The notes: generated by a model from the letters alone, not told the origin. DNA of 64,000 nt from Hyphomicrobium sp. (GCA_022843145.1 JALHOF010000010.1:124001-188000); one strand, 5' to 3'; shown: positions 1 to 8,427, counted from the stretch's first letter. Numbers and translations are program-made.

Positions 1-1656
1 GGCGGCGTCGATCCCGAGAGCTTCGTCCACTGCAAGTACATCGTCATCTGGGCGTGCAACTCGATCTCGACCAACCTGCACCACTGGCCGTTCGTTCTCG
101 AGGCGCAGAAGCGCGGCGCGAAGATCGTGGTCATCGACAGCTACCGCTCGCGGACCGCCAAGGCGGCCGACTGGCACATCTGTCCGAAGCCCGGCACCGA
201 CGGCGCACTCGCGTTGGGCGTCATCCGGTCGCTCGTCGAACAGGGGCTCGTCGATCAGGACTATGTGACGAAGCACACGGTCGGCTTCCCGGAGCTTGCC
301 GAGCGCGCCGACGATTTCACGCCCGAGTACGTCGAGAAGATAACCGGCGTGAAGGCGTCGGATGTGGCCAAGTTCGCGCGCGAATTCGCGACCTCGCAGC
401 CGTCCGCGATCCGCATCGGCGTCGCCATCGAACGCTCGGCCGGCGGCGCGCAGGCATCGCGCGCGATCTATGCGCTTCCGGCAATCGTCGGGTCGTGGCG
501 GCATGTCGGCGGTGGCATGTTGCAGCTGCCGCTGTGGGATTTCCCGATCGACTGGGTGAAGGCGGCGCGGCCCGACTGGATCAAGCCCGGCACGCGCGTG
601 GTCAACAATCTCAGGCTCGGACAGGCGCTCATCGGCGAGATGGCGCTCGACCCGCCGATCAAGAGCCTGTTCGTGTTCTGCACCAATCCGGTGATCCAGT
701 CGCCGGAGACCAACAAGATCGTCGAGGGCCTGAAGCGCGAGGACCTGTTCACGGTCGTCGCCGAGCACTTCCTGACCGACACCGCCAAGTATGCGGACAT
801 CGTGCTGCCCGCCGCGATGGCCGGCGAGGCCGAGGACATGATGTGGTCGTGGGGGCACTTCTACTTCACGTACAATCAGAAGGCGGTCGAACCGCCGGGC
901 GAGTGCGTGCCGACGTCGGGGCTGTGGCGCAGGCTCGCCAAGGAAATGGGCTTCGACGACCCGGTCTTCAAAATGACCGACAGCGAATTGTGTGCCGCCT
1001 ACATCAACTGGGACGACCCCAAGATGGGCGGCATCGATATGGAGTACTTCAAGAAGCACGGCTATTACCGGATCGACGTCGGCGGCGTCGACACGCGGAC
1101 ACCGCACGCGGAGGGCAAGTTCCCGACGCCCTCGGGCAAGGTCGAGATCATGCTGAAAGACGCGAAGAACTTCGTCGCCCCGCCGTTCCGCGCGATGTAC
1201 GAGGGCGAGCAGTCGGGCGAGCCGATCGATCCGCTGCCGGGATATGTCGCGCCGCGCGAGGCACCGGACACCAATCCCGAGCAGGCCAAGACGTATCCGC
1301 TCAACATCATCTCGCCGAAGAGCCACGCGTTTTTGAACTCGTGCTATGCGAACGAAAAGCACAAGATCAAGGCGCAGGGCGAGCAGTTCGTCATGATCTC
1401 GCCGGCCGACGCGGCGGAGCGCAACATCCGCGAGGGCGATCCAGTGCGCGTGCACAACGCGCGTGGCGCATTCGAGGGCGTGGCGCGGGTGACCGACGAC
1501 GTCAACCCCGGGATCGTCGTCGCCACCCTCGGTTATTGGCGCTCGCTCAACCGCTCTGACGGGTCGGTCAACTCGATCTCGTCGGACGCCTGGTCCGGCC
1601 TCGGCCGCGCGCCGACGTATTCGGACAATCTGGTGCAGGTGGTGCGCGTGAATTGA
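1..1656 (+). CDS. Molybdopterin oxidoreductase family protein (5' truncated by window edge)
   Basis: The frame is open from the first base and runs 551 codons to a TGA, so only the C-terminal part is visible. It has the look of the catalytic subunit of the DMSO-reductase superfamily: a central molybdopterin-binding Rossmann part (IVVIDSYRSRTA, then KPGTDGALALG, where the dinucleotide cofactor is held), a second half with LFVFCTNPVIQSPE, and a C-terminal molydop-binding beta-barrel (NIISPKSHAFLNS to the end). The usual N-terminal Fe4S4 cysteines and the Mo ligand residue would lie outside the window. The substrate cannot be told. A cytochrome c peroxidase gene follows 101 bp downstream on the same strand but after a hairpin repeat, so co-transcription is doubtful. 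Confidence 0.9.
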   Translation, partial: GGVDPESFVHCKYIVIWACNSISTNLHHWPFVLEAQKRGAKIVVIDSYRSRTAKAADWHICPKPGTDGALALGVIRSLVEQGLVDQDYVTKHTVGFPELAERADDFTPEYVEKITGVKASDVAKFAREFATSQPSAIRIGVAIERSAGGAQASRAIYALPAIVGSWRHVGGGMLQLPLWDFPIDWVKAARPDWIKPGTRVVNNLRLGQALIGEMALDPPIKSLFVFCTNPVIQSPETNKIVEGLKREDLFTVVAEHFLTDTAKYADIVLPAAMAGEAEDMMWSWGHFYFTYNQKAVEPPGECVPTSGLWRRLAKEMGFDDPVFKMTDSELCAAYINWDDPKMGGIDMEYFKKHGYYRIDVGGVDTRTPHAEGKFPTPSGKVEIMLKDAKNFVAPPFRAMYEGEQSGEPIDPLPGYVAPREAPDTNPEQAKTYPLNIISPKSHAFLNSCYANEKHKIKAQGEQFVMISPADAAERNIREGDPVRVHNARGAFEGVARVTDDVNPGIVVATLGYWRSLNRSDGSVNSISSDAWSGLGRAPTYSDNLVQVVRVN

Positions 1657-1684
1657 GGGATTGCGCGAGTTAGGGGACGTCCCT

Positions 1685-1714
1685 GGCGCTTCGGATGCCG
1701 ACAAGCATCCGTGC
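1685..1714. repeat. Solitary hairpin repeat, family of the 8-kb array
   Basis: Left arm GGCG-CTT-CGGATGC, loop CGACAA, right arm GCATCCG. The inner 7-bp stem is the same as in the units at 7972-8202, but loop and outer stem have drifted. It lies in the gap between the molybdoenzyme and peroxidase genes. Confidence 0.7.
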
Positions 1715-1757
1715 GGCCTCTCGCGCCTCGACACAAGGGCGGTTAGGATCTGTGACG

Positions 1758-2834
1758 ATGATCCGAACCGCCCTCACCCTCGCTGTTTCGCTGCTCGCCC
1801 TGCCCGCGACGACCGCGCACGCCGAAACGCCGACCGACCGCGCTGGCGCGTCGACCGCGCGCGCCGCGACGCCCGCGCAATCGCTCGACCTGATGGCCGT
1901 GTGGCGAACGCTTCTCGCGCGTCCCACGGGCATCCTGCCGCCCGCGCCGCCGGACAACCCGACCACCGCCGCAAAGGTCGCGCTCGGCCGCGATCTGTTT
2001 CGCGACGTGCGGCTGTCGGGTTCGGGCGACAGGGCCTGCGCGACCTGCCACCGCCCCGGCCACGCGTTCACCGACGGCCGCACGCGAGCCGCCGCGCGCG
2101 ACGGCGGCGATCTGGCCCGCAACACGCCCGCGCTGTTCGATCAGGCCTGGGGCAAGGCGCACTATTGGGATGGCCGTGCGGCGACACTCGAAGCGCAAGC
2201 CGGCGTGCCGATCACGCACCCGCGCGAACTCGGCGGCGACTGGAATGCGATCGTCTGGCGGCTCAGCTCCGACCCGGTCATGGCGCAGCGGTTCCACTGG
2301 GCGTTCGCCGCCGTCCCACCGCTACACGTGCCGCCGATCCAGCCGGCGACCATCGTCGCAGCACTCGCCGCCTATGAGCGCACGCTGACGTCGCCCGTGA
2401 CACGCTTCGACCGCTGGCTCGGCGGCGACGAGACCGCGCTCGATGCGACGGAGATCGCGGGCTTCAAGCTGTTCGCGGGGCGTGCGGGTTGCATCGGCTG
2501 CCACTCCGGGTGGCGCTTCACCGACGACCGTTTCCACGACATCGGCCTCGATACCGGAGATCCGGGACGCGGCGCGATCCCCGGCGGCGTTGCGGGGCTC
2601 AAGGCGTTCAAGACACCATCGCTGCGCGAGGTCCGCTGGACCGCGCCCTACATGCACGACGGATCCAAGCCGACGCTGGCCACCGTCATCGACCATTACG
2701 CCGGCGGCTTCGTCGCGCGGCCGGGGTTGTCGTCGAACATGATCCGCGGCCTGCAATTGACGGCGGAAGAGCGAGCGCTGCTGCAAGCGTTCCTCTTCAC
2801 CCTATCGAGCGACACGCTGCCGCCCGAGCAATAG
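1758..2834 (+). CDS. Dihaem cytochrome c peroxidase (CcpA/MauG superfamily)
   Basis: Predicted periplasmic enzyme of 358 residues that would reduce H2O2 with electrons from c-type cytochromes. Two haem-binding motifs are visible, CATCH at residues 94-98 and CIGCH at 245-249. The family signature APYMHDGSKPTL follows near the C-terminus. The ATG at 1758 is preferred over an upstream ATG (1695) because it begins a clean Sec signal peptide (MIRTALTLAVSLLALPATTAHA). The tryptophylquinone-forming MauG role has no support here, as no mau genes are near. Next gene is aceK, 43 bp downstream on the same strand. Confidence 0.9.
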   Translation: MIRTALTLAVSLLALPATTAHAETPTDRAGASTARAATPAQSLDLMAVWRTLLARPTGILPPAPPDNPTTAAKVALGRDLFRDVRLSGSGDRACATCHRPGHAFTDGRTRAAARDGGDLARNTPALFDQAWGKAHYWDGRAATLEAQAGVPITHPRELGGDWNAIVWRLSSDPVMAQRFHWAFAAVPPLHVPPIQPATIVAALAAYERTLTSPVTRFDRWLGGDETALDATEIAGFKLFAGRAGCIGCHSGWRFTDDRFHDIGLDTGDPGRGAIPGGVAGLKAFKTPSLREVRWTAPYMHDGSKPTLATVIDHYAGGFVARPGLSSNMIRGLQLTAEERALLQAFLFTLSSDTLPPEQ

Positions 2835-2877
2835 AGATCGGCTGAGCAACCAAAACCAAGAAACGGACCAGGATCCG

Positions 2878-4722
2878 ATGCAGGACATCCCGATGAACGA
2901 GCCGGCCTCACTCGCGCGAACCGCGGCGGCGATCAGCAACGCCGGGCTGCAGGAGTTGTTGACCGAGCGGGACCGGGGCGAACGCACGCGCATCGTCGCC
3001 GAGATCCTGATGGCGGTGTTCAACGACTATTACGCGCGCTCGCGGCGGATCCCTTTCCTCGCCAAGGAGGCGTTCGAAACGCGCAACTGGCCGGCCGTTC
3101 TCGATCTGTCGCGCGAGCGGCTGCTGCTCTACTCGCAATCGGTCTCGAAGGTCGGACCGGCGATCCGCGCCGGGTGCCCGGAGCTCACGACAGACGAGAG
3201 CTTCTGGAGCGACGTGGAAACGCACTATCTTGGAATGATCCGCGGCCGCTACGAAGCCGATCTCGCGTATGCGTTTCTGAACTCGATGCGGCGCAAGGTC
3301 TACGCCGACGAGTGGAAGCCGGTCGAATATTCGCACGGCCGCGCGGCCGCCCCGAGCGCGAGCCTGTCGGAACCGGTCGTGCGCATGTACCAGGCGACGG
3401 CGCCGATCCCGGCCGAAAGCGTGCGCCGCCTGCTCAAGATCCCGAAGTTCACCGTCGACTGGCGCGATCTCGATGGCGACGCCGTGCGGGTGGCGGAGGT
3501 CATCAGTGTTGCCATTGCGCGGACCGGCTTCGACGCGAGCGACGGGTCGCAGGTCAAGATCTTCATGGTCAATGCCGGCTTCTATCGCAACCGCGGAGCG
3601 TACCTCTTGGGGCGCATCGCGGTGCCGGGCTTCGGCATGCTGCCGCTGCTGGTCGCGCTGCTCAACGGCAAGGACGGCATCCATGTCGACGCGGTGCTGA
3701 CCGAGAGCGACGAACTGCAGTACGTGTTCTCCTCGACGCTGGCGAACTTCCACGTCACCAACCCGCACTATCACGAGCTGGCGCAGTTCCTGTTCAGCGT
3801 GATGCCGAAGCGCCCGCTCGGGCTGCACTATTCCACCATCGGCTTCAACCATGTCGGCAAGGTTGCGGTCATCAACGAGATGGCGCGCGAACAGACGCGA
3901 ACCGGAGAACGGCTCGACACGGCGGTCGGCTTCCGCGGCACGGTGGCGATCGGGTTCTCGATGCCGTCGTCGCGGTACGTCATGAAGATCATCCGGGACA
4001 AACCGACAGCGGGCTACAAGTGGGGTAGCTTCGCGGGTGTGAACGCGGTGATCGACAAGTACCGGCTCGTGCACGACATCAACCGCGCCGGCAGTATGCT
4101 CGACAACATCATCTATTATAACGTGCGGCTGAAGCGAGACTGGTTCGCGCCGGCGCTGCTCGAGGAACTCGTCGCAGAAGCGCCGTCGACGGTGACCGTG
4201 CAAGGCGACGGCGTGGTCTTCAAGCACATCATCACGCAGATGAAGCTGATCCCGCTGCCGGTTTTTCTCGAAACCGCGAGCCGCGCCGACGCAGAGGCGG
4301 CGGTGGTCAATCTCGGCACCTGCATCAAGAACAACGCCGCCGCCAACATCTTCAACAAGGATCTCGACGGCCGCAACTACGGCGTCAGCCGCATCCTGAA
4401 GGTGTATCTTTTCGACTACGATGCAGTGGAACCGTTGACCGACGTGAAGATCCGCACCAACTCGACCCGCATCGACGGCGAGGAGGACATTCCGGAGTGG
4501 TTCTTCGAGACGGGCACGATCTTCCTGCCCGAGGAGATGATGTCGGGCTTGCGCATCGACGACCGCGATCTCAGGCGGCTGCTCGCGGCGACCCATCCCG
4601 AATTGATGACGGTCGACTACTGGGAAGGGATGCAGCGCGCGCTGCTGGAGGGCAAGGTGCCGAAGGTGCGCGCGTACCCGGAAGCGCGGCGGCTGGTCCG
4701 GAGCAAGGTGACGAGCGGCTGA
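2878..4722 (+). CDS. aceK: Isocitrate dehydrogenase kinase/phosphatase
   Basis: 614 residues, the usual AceK length. This bifunctional cytosolic enzyme phosphorylates and dephosphorylates isocitrate dehydrogenase and so sets the split between the TCA cycle and the glyoxylate shunt. Recognisable AceK landmarks are YLLGRIAVPGFGMLPLL, the ATP-site stretch YVMKIIRDKP, NNAAANIFNKDLDGRNYGV (catalytic-loop Asp and following Asn) and VYLFDYDAVEPL (metal-binding Asp), with a typical DYWEGMQRALLEGKV tail. AGGA lies just upstream of the ATG at 2878; an in-frame ATG at 2893 is a possible alternative. No aceA or aceB is in the window, so the shunt genes must be elsewhere. Confidence 0.93.
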   Translation: MQDIPMNEPASLARTAAAISNAGLQELLTERDRGERTRIVAEILMAVFNDYYARSRRIPFLAKEAFETRNWPAVLDLSRERLLLYSQSVSKVGPAIRAGCPELTTDESFWSDVETHYLGMIRGRYEADLAYAFLNSMRRKVYADEWKPVEYSHGRAAAPSASLSEPVVRMYQATAPIPAESVRRLLKIPKFTVDWRDLDGDAVRVAEVISVAIARTGFDASDGSQVKIFMVNAGFYRNRGAYLLGRIAVPGFGMLPLLVALLNGKDGIHVDAVLTESDELQYVFSSTLANFHVTNPHYHELAQFLFSVMPKRPLGLHYSTIGFNHVGKVAVINEMAREQTRTGERLDTAVGFRGTVAIGFSMPSSRYVMKIIRDKPTAGYKWGSFAGVNAVIDKYRLVHDINRAGSMLDNIIYYNVRLKRDWFAPALLEELVAEAPSTVTVQGDGVVFKHIITQMKLIPLPVFLETASRADAEAAVVNLGTCIKNNAAANIFNKDLDGRNYGVSRILKVYLFDYDAVEPLTDVKIRTNSTRIDGEEDIPEWFFETGTIFLPEEMMSGLRIDDRDLRRLLAATHPELMTVDYWEGMQRALLEGKVPKVRAYPEARRLVRSKVTSG

Positions 4723-4743
4723 CGCACGCCGCAGCACGAACGC

Positions 4744-5094
4744 TCAACGCGCGGCGTCGTCGTCGTCGCCGAACGCGGACGGCGGCAGGCGGCTGAGATC
4801 GAAGGTGAGGGTGATCGTCGAGATCGGGAGCGGTTGCGCATGCCGGGGCGCCGGAGGCACGGCCTGAGACGCGGGCCGGTGCAGGATGGCGGCACGCCGG
4901 GCACCCTCTGCGGGCGGCGGCGCGGCGGCGGAGCTGCTGTCCGGGAGCAACATGATGACCGCCATGACGGCGGCGAGAAACCAGAGCGGCTTCAGCGTGA
5001 CGCGAAACGTCTCGACGATGATGGACCACGGCGACACAGCAAGCTCCCGACGAAGTCGTCCGGCCGCCGTCACCGGGACGGCGCATGCGGACAT
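4744..5094 (-). CDS. Small single-pass membrane protein, unknown function
   Basis: 116 residues, not recognised as a named family. An amphipathic, Arg-containing N-terminus is followed by one hydrophobic helix around residues 36-52 (PLWFLAAVMAVIMLLP). The rest is a low-complexity Ala/Pro-rich tail ending in acidic residues (GDDDDAAR). It is convergent with aceK, 21 bp beyond that gene's stop, and lies downstream of the dksA-like gene on the same strand. The reading frame is open and the membrane helix is plausible, but no homology supports it. Confidence 0.5.
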   Translation of the reverse strand: MSACAVPVTAAGRLRRELAVSPWSIIVETFRVTLKPLWFLAAVMAVIMLLPDSSSAAAPPPAEGARRAAILHRPASQAVPPAPRHAQPLPISTITLTFDLSRLPPSAFGDDDDAAR

Positions 5095-5225
5095 TGCCTG
5101 GAGAAAGTGTGCCGGAAAGCCGTTGACGAACGGCTAACGCGCGGCCCCTTTCGGAACATTCGCCGCCACGGTGACTGCCCGGTTACGCCGCGCGGAATGT
5201 GCGCGGGGTCCGAGAAGCCTGCGGG

Positions 5226-6113
5226 TTAATCCTCGCGGTAGACCTTCTCGCGCCGCTCGTGGCGTTCCTGAGCTTCGAGGGACAGGGTGGCGATGGGACG
5301 CGCGTCGAGGCGTTTGAGGCCGATGGGCTCGCCGGATTCCTCGCAATAGCCGTAGGTGCCGTCCTCGATGCGCGAAAGAGCGGCGTCGATCTTGGAGACG
5401 AGCTTGCGCTGGCGGTCGCGGGCGCGCAGTTCGAGCGCCCGGTCGGTCTCTGAGGTGGCGCGATCGGCGAGGTCGGCGTGCTGCGCCGATTCCTCGTGCA
5501 GGCCAGCCAGCGTTTCGCGGGTCTGACGGATGATGTCTTCCTTCCACGCCAGCAGCTTCTGCCGGAAGTAGAGCCGGTGCATGGCGCTCATGAACGGCTC
5601 GTTTTCAGACGGCTTGTAATCGGGCGGAAGCACGATTTCGGCAGGCTTGGCTCCGGCGGCCGACTTGGCGCCCTTGGCGGATTTTGGGTTTGCACTCGTC
5701 ACGGCCGTCCCCCTGGAAGTGTTCGTCGCTTGCGGTGACTTCGGCAATGTCGACCTAGCCTGCTCGCGTGGCGCTGATGCGGCTGCGGCACGCGGAGCGG
5801 TCGTGGCGGCTGGCTTCGTCGACTTGCCGGCTGACGGCTTGGATCCGGCCGCGCTGGATTTTGCAGCCGGCTTATCTGATGTACGCTGCGCCGCATCCTT
5901 CCGATGACCGACGCCGGCATGATCGCCGACCGGCTTGCGCGGCATCGACTTGACGATCGATTTTTTTGCCGATGCCGTAACCGGCCGTGTTTTCGATCCC
6001 GAGGACTTCGGCGCCGCCGCCTTTTTGGCGCTGGCCGGCGCGCGCGCGGCAGCCTTCGAGACCGGTTTCGACGTCCGGCTCGCGGAGCCCGCTTTTGCCT
6101 TTTGCCTGCTCAT
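5226..6113 (-). CDS. dksA: DksA/TraR-family RNA polymerase-binding regulator with Lys/Ala-rich N-terminal extension
   Basis: 295 residues. The last ~125 residues are a DksA domain: an acidic coiled coil (MHRLYFRQKLLAWKEDIIRQ onward), then GTYGYCEESGEPIGLKRLDARP and ATLSLEAQERHERREKVY. DksA binds the RNA polymerase secondary channel and modulates rRNA and amino-acid promoters with ppGpp. Only one of the four canonical zinc-finger cysteines is left, as in many alphaproteobacterial members. The first ~165 residues are low complexity and rich in Lys, Ala, Ser and Pro (KKAAAPK, KKSIVK, PAAKSSAA), like a histone H1 tail, about doubling the usual length. I chose the ATG at 6113; an in-frame ATG at 6218 would add a nondescript 35 residues. 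Confidence 0.85.
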   Translation of the reverse strand: MSRQKAKAGSASRTSKPVSKAAARAPASAKKAAAPKSSGSKTRPVTASAKKSIVKSMPRKPVGDHAGVGHRKDAAQRTSDKPAAKSSAAGSKPSAGKSTKPAATTAPRAAAASAPREQARSTLPKSPQATNTSRGTAVTSANPKSAKGAKSAAGAKPAEIVLPPDYKPSENEPFMSAMHRLYFRQKLLAWKEDIIRQTRETLAGLHEESAQHADLADRATSETDRALELRARDRQRKLVSKIDAALSRIEDGTYGYCEESGEPIGLKRLDARPIATLSLEAQERHERREKVYRED

Positions 6114-6399
6114 GACTGGTCTCGCCTGGTTGAACAAATAGCAAACGATTCGATGCGTCGCTGCAAGAATGCCACCCGTCGATGCGGACGTATGTAGGCT
6201 AGACCCCAACGGTGTCAAGGAATTGGCTCCGTTAGGATTTCCGCGTGCGCCGTGTTGCGGCCGGGAAAGCCCGAACAGGCTGGGGATGGCGTGAAGCCGG
6301 CACCCGCTCTGCGCGCATGCTCGGGATCATATTCTACTTAACCGTGTATTCAGCATTCTCTGGCAATTTGCAGATGCCGGCCGCGATTGGGCCGGACGG

Positions 6400-6683
6400 C
6401 GAAACTTGTGACCGATGTGCACGTAACTTTTGCGGAGATCTGAACGCTTTTCCCTGACCTCATCTCGCGCGGCCGGCCCCTCCCCCTCCCTCCGGTCGCG
6501 CGGATCCAGGACGATATCCAGATTGGTCCGCCGGCCACCGCTCCAATGGAGCGTCCGCCTAGCCGATGCCCCGTCCCTGGGCCGGCATGGAAGGTTGTGC
6601 GGATCACGGATCGTCCACGGGGCGCTCCCTCGCCCCGCCTCGCGCCACTCCACGTCCCCACCCCGTGGAGTGGCGCCCCTTTT
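6400..6683 (+). ncRNA. Candidate small RNA locus upstream of moxR
   Basis: The 700-bp stretch between the divergent dksA-like and moxR genes has no credible ORF, yet it carries a strong plus-strand terminator (6642-6683) with no plus-strand gene before it. Upstream of the terminator are a perfect hairpin CGCTCC-AAT-GGAGCG at 6539-6553, long-range pairing GGACGAT/ATCGTCC (about 6511/6611) and a pyrimidine-rich CCTCC-containing segment near 6480-6495 that could face Shine-Dalgarno sequences. It does not match 6S, SRP, RNase P or tmRNA landmarks that I know. The 5' end is a guess. Confidence 0.35.
6642..6683 (+). terminator. Strong rho-independent terminator without an upstream CDS
   Basis: Perfect 13-bp stem GCGCCACTCCACG/CGTGGAGTGGCGC around a 9-nt loop, followed by CCCTTTT. 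The T-tract polarity fits plus-strand transcription only. moxR begins 129 bp further on. Confidence 0.75.
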
Positions 6684-6811
6684 CCTCATCGATCCAGTCC
6701 GTGACGCACCGGTATCTTGCCCCTGTCCGGCTGGCCGCTTAGGTTCCGTGTCCGGCCTGCTCAGGGCCAGTACGGCGATGCAAACCCGTCGCCGGTTAAG
6801 AGGGACACGGC

Positions 6812-7660
6812 ATGAAGTTCACCGGCAGCAAGACCTATGTCGCGACCGACGATCTCAAGATCGCCGTCAACGCGGCGATCACGCTGTCGCGGCCGCTGCT
6901 TATCAAGGGCGAGCCGGGAACCGGTAAGTCCGTGCTGGCTCAGGAAGTCGCGCGCGCGCTCGGATCGCCGCTCATCGAATGGCACATCAAATCGACGACC
7001 CGCGCGCAGCAGGGGCTTTATGAGTACGATGCCGTCTCGCGGTTGCGTGACAGCCAGCTCGGCGATGCCCGCGTCAAGGACATCGCCAATTACATCAAGC
7101 GCGGCAAGCTGTGGGACGCGTTCACCCACCCCGCGCGCCCGGTGCTGCTGATCGACGAAATCGACAAGGCTGACATCGAGTTCCCGAACGACCTGCTGCT
7201 CGAACTCGATCGGATGGAATTCTTCGTCTACGAGACAGGTGAGACGATCAAGGCGACGAGCCGGCCGATCGTGATGATCACGTCGAACAACGAGAAGGAG
7301 CTGCCGGACGCGTTCCTGCGCCGCTGCTTTTTCCACTACATCAAGTTTCCCGAGGCCGAGACGATGCGCGCGATCGTCGACGTCCATTTCCCCGGAATCA
7401 AGGCGCGGCTCGTCAACGAAGCGTTGAGGATATTCTACGAAATCCGCGAGGTGCCGGGGCTGAAGAAGAAGCCTTCGACGTCGGAATTGCTCGACTGGCT
7501 GAAGCTCATTTTGAACGAGGACATCACGCCGGAGACGCTGAGGGAAACCGACCCCAGGAAGCTCGTGCCGCCGCTGGCCGGAGCACTTGTGAAGAACGAG
7601 CAGGACGCGCATTTGCTGGAGAGATTGGCGTTCATGGCGCGGCGCAAAAGCGCGGAGTGA
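6812..7660 (+). CDS. MoxR-family AAA+ ATPase
   Basis: 282 residues. Walker A GEPGTGKS is at residues 33-40, Walker B VLLIDEIDKAD around 111-121, sensor 1 IVMITSNNEKELPDAF and the arginine finger FLRRCFFH follow. MoxR ATPases act as chaperone-like remodellers, usually with a VWA-domain partner, in metal-centre insertion or envelope functions. AGAGGG sits before the ATG. The expected CoxE-like VWA gene is not next door; a good candidate is at 19478-20653, beyond two blocks of repeats. The precise client is unknown. Confidence 0.9.
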   Translation: MKFTGSKTYVATDDLKIAVNAAITLSRPLLIKGEPGTGKSVLAQEVARALGSPLIEWHIKSTTRAQQGLYEYDAVSRLRDSQLGDARVKDIANYIKRGKLWDAFTHPARPVLLIDEIDKADIEFPNDLLLELDRMEFFVYETGETIKATSRPIVMITSNNEKELPDAFLRRCFFHYIKFPEAETMRAIVDVHFPGIKARLVNEALRIFYEIREVPGLKKKPSTSELLDWLKLILNEDITPETLRETDPRKLVPPLAGALVKNEQDAHLLERLAFMARRKSAE

Positions 7661-7869
7661 CGGTCGCAAAAGCGGCGGCGAGACGGGCGCCGCGACGTGC
7701 GTTTTGAGTGACGCGACCACATGATCGAAGGCCGCTTTTGTGCGGCAATCTGGGCGGCAAGATGAACGCCCGATGAAGGTCCCCCTCAGGGAAAATTCAG
7801 CGGTTCGACCGTACTCTCTCAGCATGATCGGGGTCTGGATGACCCTTCGAGTTGCATAGGGAGAGTGAA

Positions 7870-7956
7870 ATGGTCGAGATCGTCCGGAGCGGCGCCATTC
7901 TGCTGATGGGCCTGACCGTGATCGGCGCTGGTGTCGTGGTCGTGTTCTATGGCTAA
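7870..7956 (+). CDS. Putative 28-residue single-pass membrane peptide
   Basis: ATG to TAA encodes MVEIVRSGAILLMGLTVIGA followed by GVVVVFYG: a short charged head and one continuous hydrophobic helix. A good ribosome binding site (GGGAG) precedes the ATG by 7 bases. It stands alone in the gap after moxR, 15 bp before the hairpin array, so it is either a free-standing small protein or chance. Nothing comparable is known to me, and only the RBS plus the membrane helix support it. Confidence 0.45.
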   Translation: MVEIVRSGAILLMGLTVIGAGVVVVFYG

Positions 7957-7971
7957 GAAGAGTTTTTGACC

Positions 7972-8202
7972 GGCGCTTCGGATGCCCACCCGCATCCGCG
8001 ACGTCCCTCTGGGCGCTTCGGATGCCCACCCGCATCCGCGCCGTACCTTTGGGCGCTTCGGATGCCCACCCGCATCCGCGCCGTACCTCTGGGCGCTTCG
8101 GATGCCCACCCGCATCCGCGCCGTACCTCTGGGCGCTTCGGATGCCCACCCGCATCCGCGCCGTCCCTCTGGGCGCTTCGGATGCCCACCCGCATCCGCG
8201 CG
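7972..8202. repeat. Tandem hairpin array, six 40-bp units
   Basis: Units begin at 7972, 8012, 8052, 8092, 8132 and 8172. Each has GGCG-CTT-CGGATGC, loop CCACCC, then GCATCCG-CGCC: a 7-bp inner stem, a 3-nt bulge and a 4-bp outer stem. An 11-nt linker (CCGTACCTCTG with small changes) completes the unit. All stems are identical while linkers vary at one to three positions. The array lies between moxR and ycjX. It is not CRISPR, as there are no unique spacers. Confidence 0.95.
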
Positions 8203-8257
8203 TGCTTCTAAAAATGTGCCCGACTGACACGTGTTCCGATCGCAATCGACACGCGTC

Positions 8258-8285
8258 CGGATCCACGACTGCGCGGGGATGACGG
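8258..8285. repeat. Degenerate half of a palindromic intergenic element
   Basis: TCCGGATCCACGACTGCGCG followed by GGGATGACGG resembles the right arm (GGATCC...GGATGAC) of the mobile-type palindrome seen complete at 19331-19420. No left arm is visible, so it is probably a remnant. Confidence 0.4.
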
Positions 8286-8427
8286 TGTGGCGGGACCTGA
8301 CGCGCCCGGCGCGGATGCGTTCAAGCCGAGCTTGGTGCCGCCAAGATGTCGGCAGAAACGCAAACCAAGACTCCACCTTGCAGCGGTCACGAAGTTCTCG
8401 CATGACAGGGGACCTGCGGAGGTTCCC

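Noticed and set aside
2908-4737. Long minus-strand ORF of about 600 codons antisense to aceK
   Set aside because: Composition is that of a complement of a GC-rich gene (Arg, Asp and His rich), with no domains. aceK on the plus strand is well supported.
6430-6927. Plus-strand ORF over the moxR upstream region
   Set aside because: Runs through the terminator hairpin and into moxR in another frame; composition is not gene-like.
7972-8202. CRISPR array
   Set aside because: The 40-bp period is regular, but the linkers are nearly identical between units, and each unit holds its own hairpin. No unique spacers and no cas genes.
7953-8282. Protein-coding ORFs across the hairpin array with periodic (DAHPHPR/GASDAHPHPRR) peptides
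   Set aside because: The peptides are a by-product of the repeat; all frames are open because the unit lacks stops. No RBS or homology.
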